From Nageia nagi (Eukaryota; Pinophyta), in the NCBI GenBank assembly GCA_050084985.1, contig JBITNC010000001.1, positions 177,320,001-177,384,000 on the forward strand: a stretch of DNA of 64,000 nt. Reading direction: 5' to 3'. Below the pieces are notes generated by a model. The model saw only the letters and a list, made by a program, of their open reading frames with translations. It was not told where the DNA came from and did no database searches. Within the stretch, counting starts at the first letter, position 1. Each line of letters starts with the position of its first letter. The translations under genes and the position numbers were made by a program. Below are positions 46,511 to 57,353 of this stretch, in pieces.

Positions 46511-48271
46511 ATGAGGGCTTCCAAAAAAAGTACTACTTTTACAGTTGCTCAACAATGGACCCAATCAAAGAAGAGCTGAAACACACTCAAGGCTATTTCC
46601 TTGAGCTATTTGGCTTTTGTTGATTACATTTATCATGATCGAGACATGTGGATAGCTTTGATGGAGAGGTGGGATCCTAATTCCAATACCTTTCACCTAC
46701 CCATCAGGGAGATCATGGTTACACTTGAAGATATATATAGGATCACTAGGTTGCCTATCGGAGGTAAGTTGTTGAATATGGTTTCTATTCCTAACATGGA
46801 ATAAGTAGAGTGGGCTATATGGATCACAGGCTCAGATGAGATGAACCACAAGAAGAGTGGAGTTTCTTTAATGCAACATGTGTCAAAGGATCCTATAGCA
46901 TGGGCTAACCTACGGTTGAGGCTCCTCCTTGCCTGCTTACTAGATGTTGTTATATATATAGAAAAAAGTAGTGAGACATTTCCTGTGGGGATGGTTCTTA
47001 TTATTATGGATATGGTTTTACATGAGCTTCAATATGCATGGTGCCCAACTATTTTGGTATAATTATATCATGATTTGCATTCCTTCGTTAAAGTGGAGAG
47101 AGGGGAGAGATAGGTGGGTCACTCTATGATAATACAGGTACAGGCTTATGATCATATAGGCATCTCTAAATCAACCTCTCTATGATTAGACCTACCTGAT
47201 GAAGGGCTACTACACATGGTCTTGACTTTCATGATGTCGGCCTATAGGGATGGAGGATATGGTTTAACACACTCAAGGAGTCATAGATGTTCTAGTGTCC
47301 TTATAGATATGCCCTAGAATGGGATGAGGATATGTACGAGCTAGCCTAGGTGAGACACTCAACATATATTCAAGCACGCAAGGCATTGGTCGAGCCATAC
47401 AGGTTAAAGTGAGTACTTTGGTAGTTTAAGATGCAGCAAAAGATACTAGATAAATGCAGGATAGTAGTATGCTACTACCATAATAGGGATTTTATAGAGG
47501 ACTATGAGTCAGTACTAGATTGGAATTTTGAGTGGACATCCCCCAGTGAGGACTCTAACTTTAAGGATGACCCAAACATATATGGTCCTAAGTATATCGA
47601 GGACTACATGGATTGGTGGCGAGGATGTAATCCTCACTACCTAGGCATACATGAGGTAGACTAAGTTGAAGATGAGGGAGATGTAGATGACATAGGGGAT
47701 GCACCAATTAAATGGGATATAGGATACACTCAAGCAAGATGGGGCTCATATGACATGGGTGGTGTATGCATTGAGACACTCGATGCGGGTCATGATGATA
47801 ATGAGGAGATTGATCCAAATTAGGATGATTATGAGCTCGACATAGAGAGATATACAGATACGATCAAAGATGAGAAGGATAATGATGGTATTTATTCTTT
47901 TTATCTTATATATATATTTTGATTTCATTTATAAATGTATGCAATATTGATATATGATTTTTATCTATAGATGATGAGGATCTTGAACTAAATGTGGTTT
48001 GGTTACATAGGCTCTTAGAGCAAAAGGATGCCAAAATCAAGTAGCTATAGGGCTAACTACAATATGGAGGAAGAGACTATACTAGCCTATACCAGGACCT
48101 ACAAAAAGCAAGTGCATGGATCTAGGATCTTTGTGAGCTATTGCATAAGGTCGAGAGACAAGCAGGTGAAGAGAAAGTGAGGCCAAGAAATACAAGGCTT
48201 GGTGTGGGGGTAATGGCTCTACTAGGGCTACTAGTTCTAGTGTAGGGAGAGGAGGTCCCTCTAGGAGGTGA
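46511..48271 (+). pseudogene. E2 antisense gene with Plant Mobile Domain
   Basis: ATG 46511-46513 starts MRASKKSTTFTVAQQW, shared with E1. PMD blocks follow: ISLSYLAFVDYIYHDRDMW, ALMERWDPNSNTFHLPI, REIMVTLEDIYRITRLPIGG, then LMQHVSKDPIAWANLRLRLL and SSETFPVGMVLIIMDMVLHE. PMD proteins (MAIN/MAIL family and many transposon-borne relatives) are plant nuclear proteins linked to silencing. A later part (47431-47664) is DESVLDWNFEWTSPSEDSN-like with acidic stretches. A probable 83-base intron, GT at 47888 to AG at 47970, precedes a Gln/Lys-rich helical tail and the terminal GRGGPSRR-stop at 48269-48271. In-frame stops (for example after TQSKKS and after SIPNME) show decay. It is transcribed, if at all, against the element. 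Confidence 0.75.
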
Positions 48272-48546
48272 TAGTTCTATACATATGATGATTACTCAAC
48301 CATGCTGAGATTTTGTAAAATAATGAACCTTTTTATTATATATAAAATATGACTTTTGTTTATTTTTTTTGTTGTTTATGACATGTATTTATGATAAGTA
48401 TGAGAGGTAAAACTCTACACCAAGAGACCTGTAAGGATATAGTGATCTAAGAGCTAAAACTCCACATAAAGGTGCATTCATTAATTTTTAATTTGATAAA
48501 ATCTATTTATAAAATACGACCACGAGCAATCTATTTCTAACAAAAT

Positions 48547-48562
48547 GGAGCACCAATGCTCC
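48547..48562. repeat. Palindrome type A in E2 (GGAGCACCAATGCTCC)
   Basis: Located between gag and the 3' end of the PMD gene, as in E1 (28051-28066). A type B relic, CGACCACGAGCAATCT, lies 20 bases before it, again as in E1. Confidence 0.7.
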
Positions 48563-48716
48563 TATTATGACATCAAAATGATCCTCCATTTTTTCCATCA
48601 TGATGTTGATTAGTTCATCTATCCTACTATTAGTTCTAGATCATGCATGTTTACCAAATGATGTAGCCATAGGGCCTTGTTCCCCCACTAGTACTGGCTT
48701 CATTTCATTATTTTCC

Positions 48717-50870
48717 TTATTGTGCCCCTATTACAGTGGGCTCTTTCATCATGTTTCCTTTCATATACAATATTCTTGTGTTGTGTTGTGGCATGGGGTT
48801 CTTGTAAATCCCCAATTTCTCATTATCTACATGTATAGGAGTCTTTTTTTGTTCTTGTTTTTTGAATGATATTGCTTTCTTGTCTACTAAATCTTGGACA
48901 ATCTCTTTAAACTTTTTGCATTCACATATTTTATGTCCATGAATTCTATGATACCCACAAAATCCTCCTATAGTTTTAGTGGCTTTTTGGCTCACAGGTG
49001 GTAATTGAATCAAACCCTTTTGAAGTAATGATTGTAACAACTCATCATGGTCTTCTGTAATCTTGGTGTATACTCTAGGGGTTTTATGCTTGGATGGACA
49101 AGGTGTTTCTTTCACCATTGTAATTTTTGCTATCATTTTCATAGTTGATGGTTTCCTTTCCTCTCTTTTAAATTTCCAAGAATTAATTTTCACTAGGTGC
49201 TTCTCTTTTCGAATCATGGACATAATCATCTTAGAGAGGGTTTCCTCTAGATATTTGAAAAATTCTAGTATCATATCATCTATAATGGATTTTATCAACA
49301 TATGTTTTAACTCTTTTTCATTCAAATTTATGAATGTTACTATTTTCTTCCATGCTTTTACAAATTCATTAAATGATTGGTTCTCACCTTGTCTATTTCT
49401 CACTAAATCAATAAGGATTGGTTTTCTTTTTATGTTATGTTGATATTGATTTATGAATTCTTGTTTTAATTGATCATAACTGGTGATACTTTGATTTTCA
49501 AGACTATAAAACCATTCAAAAGCTTCCTTCTTTAAACTAAGTTGAAATATTCTTGCTAATATATTTGCATCATGTTGATGGTTACAAGCTGCTTCCTTAA
49601 AGATTGTGATGTGCATTTTTAGATCACTAATGCCATCATATTTATTGAAATCTATGTCTTCCCCTTCCCATGTTTTGCCTTTTATTTTTGCACAAAAGGG
49701 GTGCCTTTCGTTTAGCTATTCATCCTCTTTTTCTTTACTTAATAATGTTAGCCTCCTTAATTATTCAACCATTACTTTCAATTGTGCCATTACGTTAATA
49801 CATTATTATTGGTTTTCTCTTTCTCTAGGGGATTAGGTTTTTCAGTTTCTTTCTCATTCTCATATTCAAGTGTTTCAGGAGTGAATCTTCCATTTTGATC
49901 TCTCCATTCTTGGATTGTTTGATTATCTAACTCTCTTATAATTATTTTTCTTACACATAATTGAGCTTTTTGATAAGATTGTGTGCCTATTATTTTTCTC
50001 ACTTCTATCTCTTTAATCTCTTTTTTTTATCTAACCAATAAGGGTAAGCATTGATAAGTCCTTATGCCATAAGGTCAATTTTAAGTTCTATCTCTATTTC
50101 ACTATCTAACTCATCATCAAATTATACCATATCATCATCCAAATGTTCATAATTAGCCTCTTTTGGTGCTATTGGTTCAAGACTTTTTAAAAATTTCACA
50201 AGTGTTAAGGATGATGAAGGTTTGACTCAAGGATGAAAGGATAAAGCATACAAAAAATCACATGGATTTCCATAGGAAAAATGGGCCGCAAGCAGTCTAT
50301 TTTGAAAAAATTTAAACTACAAGCAATTCTATTTTAATCTGTTAAGGTGTATAATAAAAGGGCTGGCTTAGCAAGCAGTATCCTAGAAGGCAACCTAGGA
50401 CTGCTTACGATCACAAATTCGTAGATGATATGTAATGAATGAGCTATGGTAGGATCTTTGGTAAACCTATAGAATATCCTAGGGAGTTTTATGAATTCTT
50501 GCACTAAACTTAATTTATCTTCTATTGGGTTTAGATTATTATATTTTTTAGATAGATAGAGGGCTAATTGTAATTTATTTTCAAAAGGTTATACTATTGC
50601 TTCTTTAGGGTTCTCATTATCTTCTGAATCCCCATGATAAGATTCATCATCTATTGTATTTATACTTGTTTTACTAGGGTCATCATTATCTTCAAAATCT
50701 CCATGATAAGATTCATCATCAGGAAAATTGGTTTCAATAGCCAAAGGGACACTATATTTAACCTAGCACTTTTTCTTATTGATATCATGCTTTTCCATGA
50801 TTTTCTTTTTCTTTTAGTTGGCTCAAGTTTTGATTGATTTAATGGTAAAAGATCTAATGAATTATTCATA
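48717..50870 (-). pseudogene. E2 gag polyprotein
   Basis: The start near 50868 reads MNNSLDLLPLNQSKLEPTKR followed by a basic run, as in E1. The open part 48717-49616 (299 codons) carries MHITIFKEAACNHQHDANIL, LSLKKEAFEWFYSLENQS, QLKQEFINQYQHNIKRKPIL, FNEFVKAWKKIVTFINL and a finger-like CGYHRIHGHKICECKKF. It aligns with E1 gag throughout, but with several stops between 49620 and 50660. The 3' end stops near the type A palindrome without any protease sequence. Confidence 0.85.
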
Positions 50871-50886
50871 GTTATAGAAGTTGAGT

Positions 50887-50904
50887 TTCACGTCGGGTTC
50901 ACTA
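50887..50904 (-). other. E2 primer binding site (tRNA-Trp type)
   Basis: In element orientation TAGTGAACCCGACGTGAA, one base different from E1 (TGG in E1). Confidence 0.75.
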
Positions 50905-50906
50905 AA

Positions 50907-51703
50907 TGTTTACAAATATTTTGAGAATGTAAATAAATAAATAATTACAAAACCCAAGATACTTGTTTTAAGTTATGGATAGCAATTTAGACCATACAAA
51001 AAAGTAAGTGAAGAAAATAGCCACTCTAGAATTAGAATGACAATACCAATCAAGAACTGTGATTTTTATACTTACCTTACGAAGTGTACCTGACATTGAA
51101 GAATGATGATATATTTGATGTGTGGATAGTAGAAGAATCCTATTCCAAAAGTTATGACCTAAAATAGCACAAAAAGAGGACCACATGCGATCTATATGTT
51201 GTACAAGAGGAGCATCGATGATGTGTTTAGCATGAATAAGGAGCACTGATGATCTTCATCAGAGTGTCCTTTGCTTTCAAATCAAGTCAATTATTTGCAC
51301 ATAGATGTTTCAAACAAAGTATAGATTATCGATGTCAGAATAACTCATGTAAGGAAGTAAATAAACCATAACCTTGAATGGCAATGTTAAAAGACACCTA
51401 AAGGATTACCACCACCAAGACCAAATATGGGATCATGTATCTCTTTGATGTGGACTTACTATTAGATCCCTATTTATATAGATAATAATATGATCTACTC
51501 CTTAGGTTGACATGTACCTACATAAATAGGGTTAGCCCACAATACATAATGATATTCAAGATAACCATATATTCAAAATAAATATTGACATTATAACCAT
51601 ATTCAAGATAAGCATTGATATCATTGCATTAAATATTTTAGGTATGTATTAGTGCAAGCAAATGTATTTATTTAAATGCATAAATAAATTTTATGCAATA
51701 ACA
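50907..51703 (-). repeat. E2 5' LTR
   Basis: 797 bp, closely similar to 44106-44901. It carries a type B palindrome AGGACCACATGCGATCT at about 51177 and GGAGCATCGATG words at about 51213 and 51240. Confidence 0.9.
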
Positions 51704-51860
51704 AAGAACATGCTTTATGTGCCTAAACTCACTATGAATCTTCTTTTCGTAATTCAAGTTGTAAGGAAAGGTTACTCTTTTGAGTTTAACTCATACTCTT
51801 GGTGCATAAAAAAAGGTCTTACCACTTTGGTGAAAGGTTTAGTGAAAGATGACTTTTAAA
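51704..51860 (+). pseudogene. CopA-plus protease to integrase junction, after E2
   Basis: KNMLYVPKLTMNLLFVIQVV and RKGYSFEFNSYSW continue the block broken off at 44105 (the usual Copia motif is NVLYVPKLk.NLLSv.ql). This directly demonstrates the nesting. Confidence 0.8.
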
Positions 51861-51862
51861 TT

Positions 51863-52740
51863 ATGGATCATTCTCCAATAAAGATGTACCTTGCTACAAA
51901 TGTTTACTCTAGAGGCAATCTTTGGCACCATCAATTAGGCCACCTAAACCATAAGAATATTCAAGTTGTGAAAGATCATGATCTTGTAAAAGGTTTACCT
52001 ACAATATCACCTACAAATGATCTTTTTGAGAAGTACATTCTAGGTAAAATGAATCGGCAAAAATTTCCAAAAGATAAGGCAACTAAAGTAACTCAACCTC
52101 TTCAGCTTGTACATTCAGATTTGATGGGTCCATTTTTAACTAAGTCACTTAGGGGAGCATCTTATGTATTGACCTTTATTGATGATTACATCAGGATGAC
52201 ATTTGGTTATCTTATAGAGCATAAGGATCAAACCTTTGTATGTTCAAAGATTCCAAAGTCTTGGTAGAAAATTAGTCTAGATTCAAAATCAAGATGTTTA
52301 GATCTGATAATGAGGGTGAGTATAATAGTAATGAATTCAATGATTTTTGTACCAAGTATGGAATCAAGAGGCAATTTATGATCTCTTACACTCCTTAGTA
52401 GAATGGTGTAAGCAAAAGAAAAAATAGGACCATTCAATAAATGGTAAGATGTATGTTGGAAGATCTTCCTAACTTCTTATGGGGTGAAGCTTTAAATACT
52501 ATGATCTACATCTTAAACTAATATCCTATGAAAGTAGTTGAAGGTAAAACTTCGTATGAGGCATGGATATGAAAGAAACTGAACATCTCTCACTTTAGGA
52601 TCTTTGGTTGTGATGCTTATGCCTTTTTTGTTCCTAAGAAAAGGAAGAAGCTAGAGAGATTCAAAAAGTGTATCTTTATGGGTTATGACAATCAACATAG
52701 AGGCTACATGTTATACTAACCTTCCTCTAGAGCAGTCTTT
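51863..52740 (+). pseudogene. CopA-plus GAG-pre-integrase and integrase
   Basis: SRGNLWHHQLGHLNHKNIQV gives the LWH.RLGH...l finger half. The CxxC half has decayed (KYILGKMNRQKFP). LQLVHSDLMGPFLTKSLRGA and YVLTFIDDYIRMTFGYLI give the core with both D residues of VHSDlmGP and FiDDyiR. After a frameshift come IKMFRSDNEGEYNS-like, then WMETAFGSP-type PYEAW relics and CIFMGYDNQHRGYMLY. It has multiple stops and is the counterpart of 6096-6710 in the minus copy. Confidence 0.8.
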
Positions 52741-53049
52741 ATGTTAAGGGATGTAAAGTTCAATGAACTTCTTGAAAAATCTGCTTCTTATGAGAACCTA
52801 AATGAGGGTAATGATTCTTCTATTATACCTAACTGGATGGATGTTAGTGTGGATATGTCATTTAAGAAACAAAACTATACAACACAAAAGATAACAAGAA
52901 GTGTGACCATTAATAAATCCTTATTTGCCAAAATTGATAGAAAGAATGAACACTCATCCTTCAAGGAAGATTCAAAGCATGAGTGTTGGATGAATGCAAT
53001 GAATGTGGAGTATGAGGCTTTAATGAAGAATCAAACTTAGGATTTGGTT

Positions 53050-53500
53050 ACTCTTTCCAATGAATGAAATGTGATTGGTAATAAATGGATTTAGAAAGTC
53101 AAATACAATTCAATTAGTGAGATTGTGAAATACAAACCAAAGTTAGCAGTCAAAGGTTTTTCTCAAAAATACAAAGTTGATTATGAAGAAACCTTTACTC
53201 CAATGGAAAAAAATGCATACTATCAGGGTAATCCTTCCTCTTTCAACAACTCAAGGATGGAAAGTCTTTCAACTTAATGTTAAGAGTGCTTTTCTTAATG
53301 GTGGCTTAGATGTGGAAATCTATATGAGCCCACCAGAAGGGTTTGTTGTGGAAGGCAAAAAATCTTTTTTTTACAAGTTAAAGAAGTCAATAGTGAACTT
53401 AAGCAAGCACCTTGAGCTTGGTACAAAAATATTTCAAGATTATTTTAGGACATTAGGTTTTATAAATGCTTCTCTAACATAAATCTTTATGTGTTCAATC
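53050..53500 (+). pseudogene. CopA-plus reverse transcriptase, core deleted
   Basis: GWKVFQLNVKSAFLNGGLDV, EIYMSPPEGFVVEGKKSFFY and KLKKSIVNLSKHLELGTKIF are the N-terminal half of Copia reverse transcriptase. The first catalytic Asp is Asn (QLNVKSAF, usually QmDVKSAF). After FRTLGF the sequence passes almost directly to RNase H, so the YVDD segment and the C-terminal half are missing. Confidence 0.8.
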
Positions 53501-53552
53501 AAGGACAAGACTTGATCTTACAATGTTAGTTACAACCCAAGAAGCCATTTGA

Positions 53553-53850
53553 TTGAGGTATCTTCTAAAGGAAATTAGGTATGAGCAAGTTTTTCCATCT
53601 CAAATTTCTTCAGATAATCATTCAACTATTACTTTGGCAAAGAATCATATTTTCCATCAGAGAACAAAGCACATAGAAATTGAAGCCCATTTCATTAGAG
53701 AGAAAGTTTTGGATGGTCTTCTATACTTACAGTATTGTCCATCAATCCTAAACTCTAGTGATTTATTCACTAAGCATCTTCCTGAAGCCCAATTATCCAA
53801 GCTTAGAGATTTTATTCAGTTGATGAAGTTGCCCTCAAAAAGAGAGTAAA
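53553..53850 (+). pseudogene. CopA-plus RNase H, C-terminal half
   Basis: ISSDNHSTITLAKNHIFHQR, TKHIEIEAHFIREKVLDG and SSDLFTKHLPEAQLSKLRDF form the end of a Copia RNase H (DN.saI.La.N..fH.RTKHIei.yHfiRe.v, DlfTK.L). It begins abruptly at the deletion junction. Confidence 0.8.
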
Positions 53851-53999
53851 GGTTTAATTCTTATTGAATCCATTGTAATTACTTCCTTATTAATAAAATT
53901 GTTGGGCACTTTATTTTTGTTTGTATACTTTGCCTATACATTACCTTTTTGGTAACTATAAGTAATGGCTTGACATCTTATTAATGAATTATAGTGCAT

Positions 54000-54200
54000 C
54001 ACAAATCCAAGCATATTATATCAGGGAGAAAGTTCTTGATGGAACAACTGTAGCTCTATTCATCTGACTTTGACTCTCTTGATTTATTCACTAGATCACT
54101 TTAGAAACTTTGTTATGCACACTTTGAAAGTTTCTTATGGTTAGTGAAGTTTTTCTCAAGGGAGAGTGAAGTTTGAATTCCTATGTTGAATTCATGTTTA
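54000..54200 (+). pseudogene. CopA-plus second RNase H tail and second purine tract
   Basis: YYIREKVLDGTTVALF, DLFTR-like sequence and a CTCAAGGGAGAGTGAAGTTTG tract (from about 54155) repeat the end of the domain above. The CopA-minus copy has the same arrangement at 4150-4270. Confidence 0.6.
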
Positions 54201-54865
54201 TGATGATAACTTCATCCTTAGGAGGATATTTTGTTGTATAATGTTGATCTTAAATGTACACCTTCGTGGTTAGTTCACTTTGTGTGAGGAACTCATGGTA
54301 CTTTTTTATTTTTGTTATCACTATCTAAAGAATTAATATTTATTTGTTAGCACTATTTGGTTATCCATATGTGAGTGATTCATATGTGCATATGCTCCTT
54401 TTTTATTATTGATCAACACATGTTTTTAATATACAGCAGATGATTATGAGTATTGGCTTGGTATCTTCATGATGACTTATAGTGTATCATTGATCAGTTT
54501 ATGGATGGTATTACTTAGTTCATTTATCTTGTGATTGATATGAATGTTTATATGATGCATCTAACTAATATTATTTATGAGCTACTTATAGCTTGTAGGT
54601 TTCATCTTGAGAATGCAGGTTATTTACTTCGGGTGGGCAAGCTCATGGAGGTTCACATGTCAACTTAATGATTGATCGACTACACTTATAGTGAAACTAG
54701 TTGTAGTTAATGATATTGAATTGTATTGTAGTGAGTCTCAAACTAAGATTTTACTTATTTTTCAAAAATGTAAAAATTCTCATCTCCACTTATATCTCTA
54801 TGGAGGAGAAATCTCTCTTACTCTCTCTTTCTTCTTTTCTCTATGCTCTATCCCAATATTACATT

Positions 54866-54874
54866 AAAGGGGAG
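54866..54874 (+). other. CopA-plus polypurine tract
   Basis: AAAGGGGAG immediately precedes the 3' LTR. Confidence 0.8.
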
Positions 54875-55334
54875 TGTTAGAATTTGTAATGTAATATTGT
54901 GTAATATTTCTCTTTAATGTAAATTCACTTAATAATTAAAGTATCTTTAGATACCTTAAAGCATTAAAAGAATAAAAATAGGAAGGGGATTAAATATAGA
55001 CATGTCTTTAACCTTACCCTTAGGTTAAAGGGAGGTTAAAGAGTGGATTTCTTCTTATAAATAAAGAGGTACCCCCTATCATATTGTATAACTTGGAAGC
55101 AAGCTTTGTTATAGGTTTAGGGCTTGGAGAGAGAGGAGAGATTTTGTAAGAAAGGTCCTTGAGAATAAGAAGATATTAGTTAGTGGATGTACTCCCAAGG
55201 AGGGAGGAACCACTTTATACCTTGTGTTCATTGTGAGAGTGGTTTGTGTTATTGTGCTATTGTGTTGATGTTGTGAGTGTCTTCTTGAGATCTTGATAGA
55301 TTAAAAGTTAATTCGAAAAGGGTATTTTTCTTCA
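54875..55334 (+). repeat. CopA-plus 3' LTR
   Basis: 460 bp. It contains the CTTTAACCTTACCCTTAGG block and AGTATCTTTAGATACC of the solo-LTR subfamily, unlike the 5' LTR of the same element. Confidence 0.9.
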
Positions 55335-56940
55335 AAAATTGCATATATAATTTAATCATGCATAATCTCATTTATGTAATTCCATACATTTAATAAATTA
55401 CACTTTATTAGATGAATAGGTATCTATTTAATACATCAATCCTTTGTTTATACAATGACACAAGGTGGAATAAACAATCTTTATAAGCTTAATAAGGTAT
55501 TAACAAATAAAATCTAAGATCCTTCGATTTTCATAATACATCCATAGAAGCTCAATCATCTTTGAGTTATAAGGATGGTAACCCAAGAATGGATTTTTGA
55601 TCAATATAATTTTTTTTTCCCTAATATGTAACTACATGCTTTTTGAAATGAAAGAATATAGTACACAAATAAACCTTTTTCCAATTTTCTTAGATTTCAA
55701 GTGTAACAACAAAATCTATCTTTCAAATAAAATGAACTCTAAGGATATAGAAATTATTTCAATGAATCTATTTCTCTCTAAATGATTCTACATAATTTCT
55801 TTAAAAATCTTAGAATTATTTTTCTTTCAAACATATAATTTCCAAGCATGAATATATAGCTCACAAAATACTAAGTTCTTAATCCCTATTGAGAATTGCA
55901 TGAACATACAATTTACACTCAAAAACTCAAATCTCAAAATAATATTATTCTATCCATACTAGAATAATATAAAACACTTTCATAAGACTTTCACAAAACA
56001 TCCTATATCTTACATTTACAAGTTTTTACCAAGAAAATAATATTTTATATTCTCACTAATATAATATACAACACTTTTATAAGACTTACAAAAAACATCA
56101 TAAATCTTACTTTTACAAGTCTTTACCAAGCTTCTCTTTTTATTTCTTCTAGATTTCATGCACCAACATCTAACTTTTAAGTAAAATCTCTCCAAGGGTA
56201 TAGGATTGTTTCCTTGAATTTATTTTTTGTTAAATAAATTTCAAAACATTCCTTTAATAACCCTAGGATTATTTCTCTTGATCTAGAATTTTCCTATGTT
56301 AAGAAAATCGCAAGATCACACATAAAAATCCACTTAATCCTTTTACTAGTTTTATCTAATAATTATTTACCAATAAAACAACACTAAGGATTAAAATATA
56401 CTTTACTTGTTCTAATTCTTTCATAAAATAAAATAACTATTTAGTTTTCCTTAAGAATTAAACACATAAAATAAACAATCTCTATTTTAAATTATCAAAT
56501 TATATTTTAAAATAATAAACAATATCTATTTTAAAATATCAAACTATATTTTAAAATAAATAAATAATCTCTATTTTAAAATATCAACTATATTTTAAAA
56601 TAATAAAAAATATCTATTTTAAAATATCAAACTATATTTTAAAATAAATAAACAATCTCTATTTTAAAATATCAAACTATATTTTAAAATAATAAATAAT
56701 CTATTTTTTCATAAATAAAAAAGGATAAAGCAAAAGATTCGAGTAATTTATTCCACACCAAATAAATCATTACATCAATCCTTCACAACCTTAGGTTTTC
56801 CTCTTGATTTAATATTTTACAATATCTAAGATCAACCTTAAATCCCTAATTATTTTCCCTTAAAGAACTTTATCTAATATATTTTATTAAATTAAATCAA
56901 TTTGAAAAGTAGTAAATAATTTTCTACTAACTTCAATCCG
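55335..56940. other. No gene; AT-rich with a short-period repeat at 56460-56710
   Basis: A roughly 45-55-bp repeat built on AATAATCTCTATTTTAAAAT, ATCAAACTATATTTTAAA occurs about five times at 56460-56710. A looser duplication around 55920-56130 (TCCTATATCTTACATTTACA AGTTTTTACCAAG against ATAAATCTTACTTTTACAAG) is also visible. No coding sequence recognised. Confidence 0.6.
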
Positions 56941-57155
56941 TAAGGGGATATTGTGGTGGCAAAGTGATTCAAATCTATCGAAGGAGGTCTCAAGTTCAAG
57001 TCCCATCTAGTGGTATTACATTGTGATTGATTGTTGGACTAGGATAAAAACCCTCATGTAAAAGCTCCATTTGGATAGTAGAAATACCTCCCTCCCTGAT
57101 TTATCTTGGCTTAGCATGGCTCCAAGAGGATTAGTGGCTTCAACTAACACCTCCC

Positions 57156-57157
<2 letters not shown>
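56941..57157 (+). mobile_element. SINE-like unit with Pol III boxes
   Basis: TGGCAAAGTG (56957-56966) resembles an A box. AGGTCTCAAGTTCAAGTCCC (to about 57003) contains a B box, about 35 bases further on, the normal spacing. The unit of about 215 bp ends in the (TA)n run. The GGAGGTC...AGTTCAAGTCCC context resembles plant tRNA-derived SINEs of the Au type. Target duplications were not found. Confidence 0.5.

Positions 57158-57216
<59 letters not shown>
57158..57216. repeat. (TA)n microsatellite
   Basis: About 29 TA units, shared as tail by the SINE-like units on both sides. Confidence 0.95.
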
Positions 57217-57219
<3 letters not shown>

Positions 57220-57265
57220 GGGTTCTCTTCCGTCAAAGTCATCCGAGAGTTGCACTCGACATCAT

Positions 57266-57353
57266 CCACACCAATGTCACCCATTGGTTGGATTTAGCAT
57301 ATTCATATGATGTGGGTGGGAGGGGGGAGGGAGTTTTGAACTTGGGACCTCCC
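57266..57353. repeat. 88-bp direct repeat, left copy
   Basis: From CCACACCAATGTCACCCATT to AACTTGGGACCTCCC. By direct comparison it is identical to 57851-57938. It abuts the plastid insert on its left side. Confidence 0.95.

Larger units (their letters stand above)
44106..51703 (-). mobile_element. E2: gag-only LTR retrotransposon with a longer antisense PMD gene
   Basis: Minus-strand relative of E1. LTRs 50907-51703 (5') and 44106-44901 (3'), primer site 50887-50904, gag 48717-50870, PMD gene on the opposite (plus) strand 46511-48271, tandem repeat 45236-45570, polypurine tract 44902-44914. A perfect AAGAA duplication flanks it. As in E1, no protease, reverse transcriptase or integrase is present in the 6-kb interior. 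It is younger than the CopA copy it splits. Confidence 0.9.
39615..55334 (+). mobile_element. CopA Ty1/Copia element, plus-strand copy, split by E2
   Basis: LTRs at 39615-40063 and 54875-55334, a primer site TGGTATCAAAGC at 40066, a 2.9-kb leader with two minisatellites, gag, protease remnant, integrase, reverse transcriptase with a deleted core, RNase H, a duplicated RNase H tail and a polypurine tract. Without E2 and its duplication the element is about 8.1 kb. Flanks TATAT and AAAAT do not form a convincing duplication, and the two LTRs belong to different subfamilies (see findings). It is dead. Confidence 0.85.
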
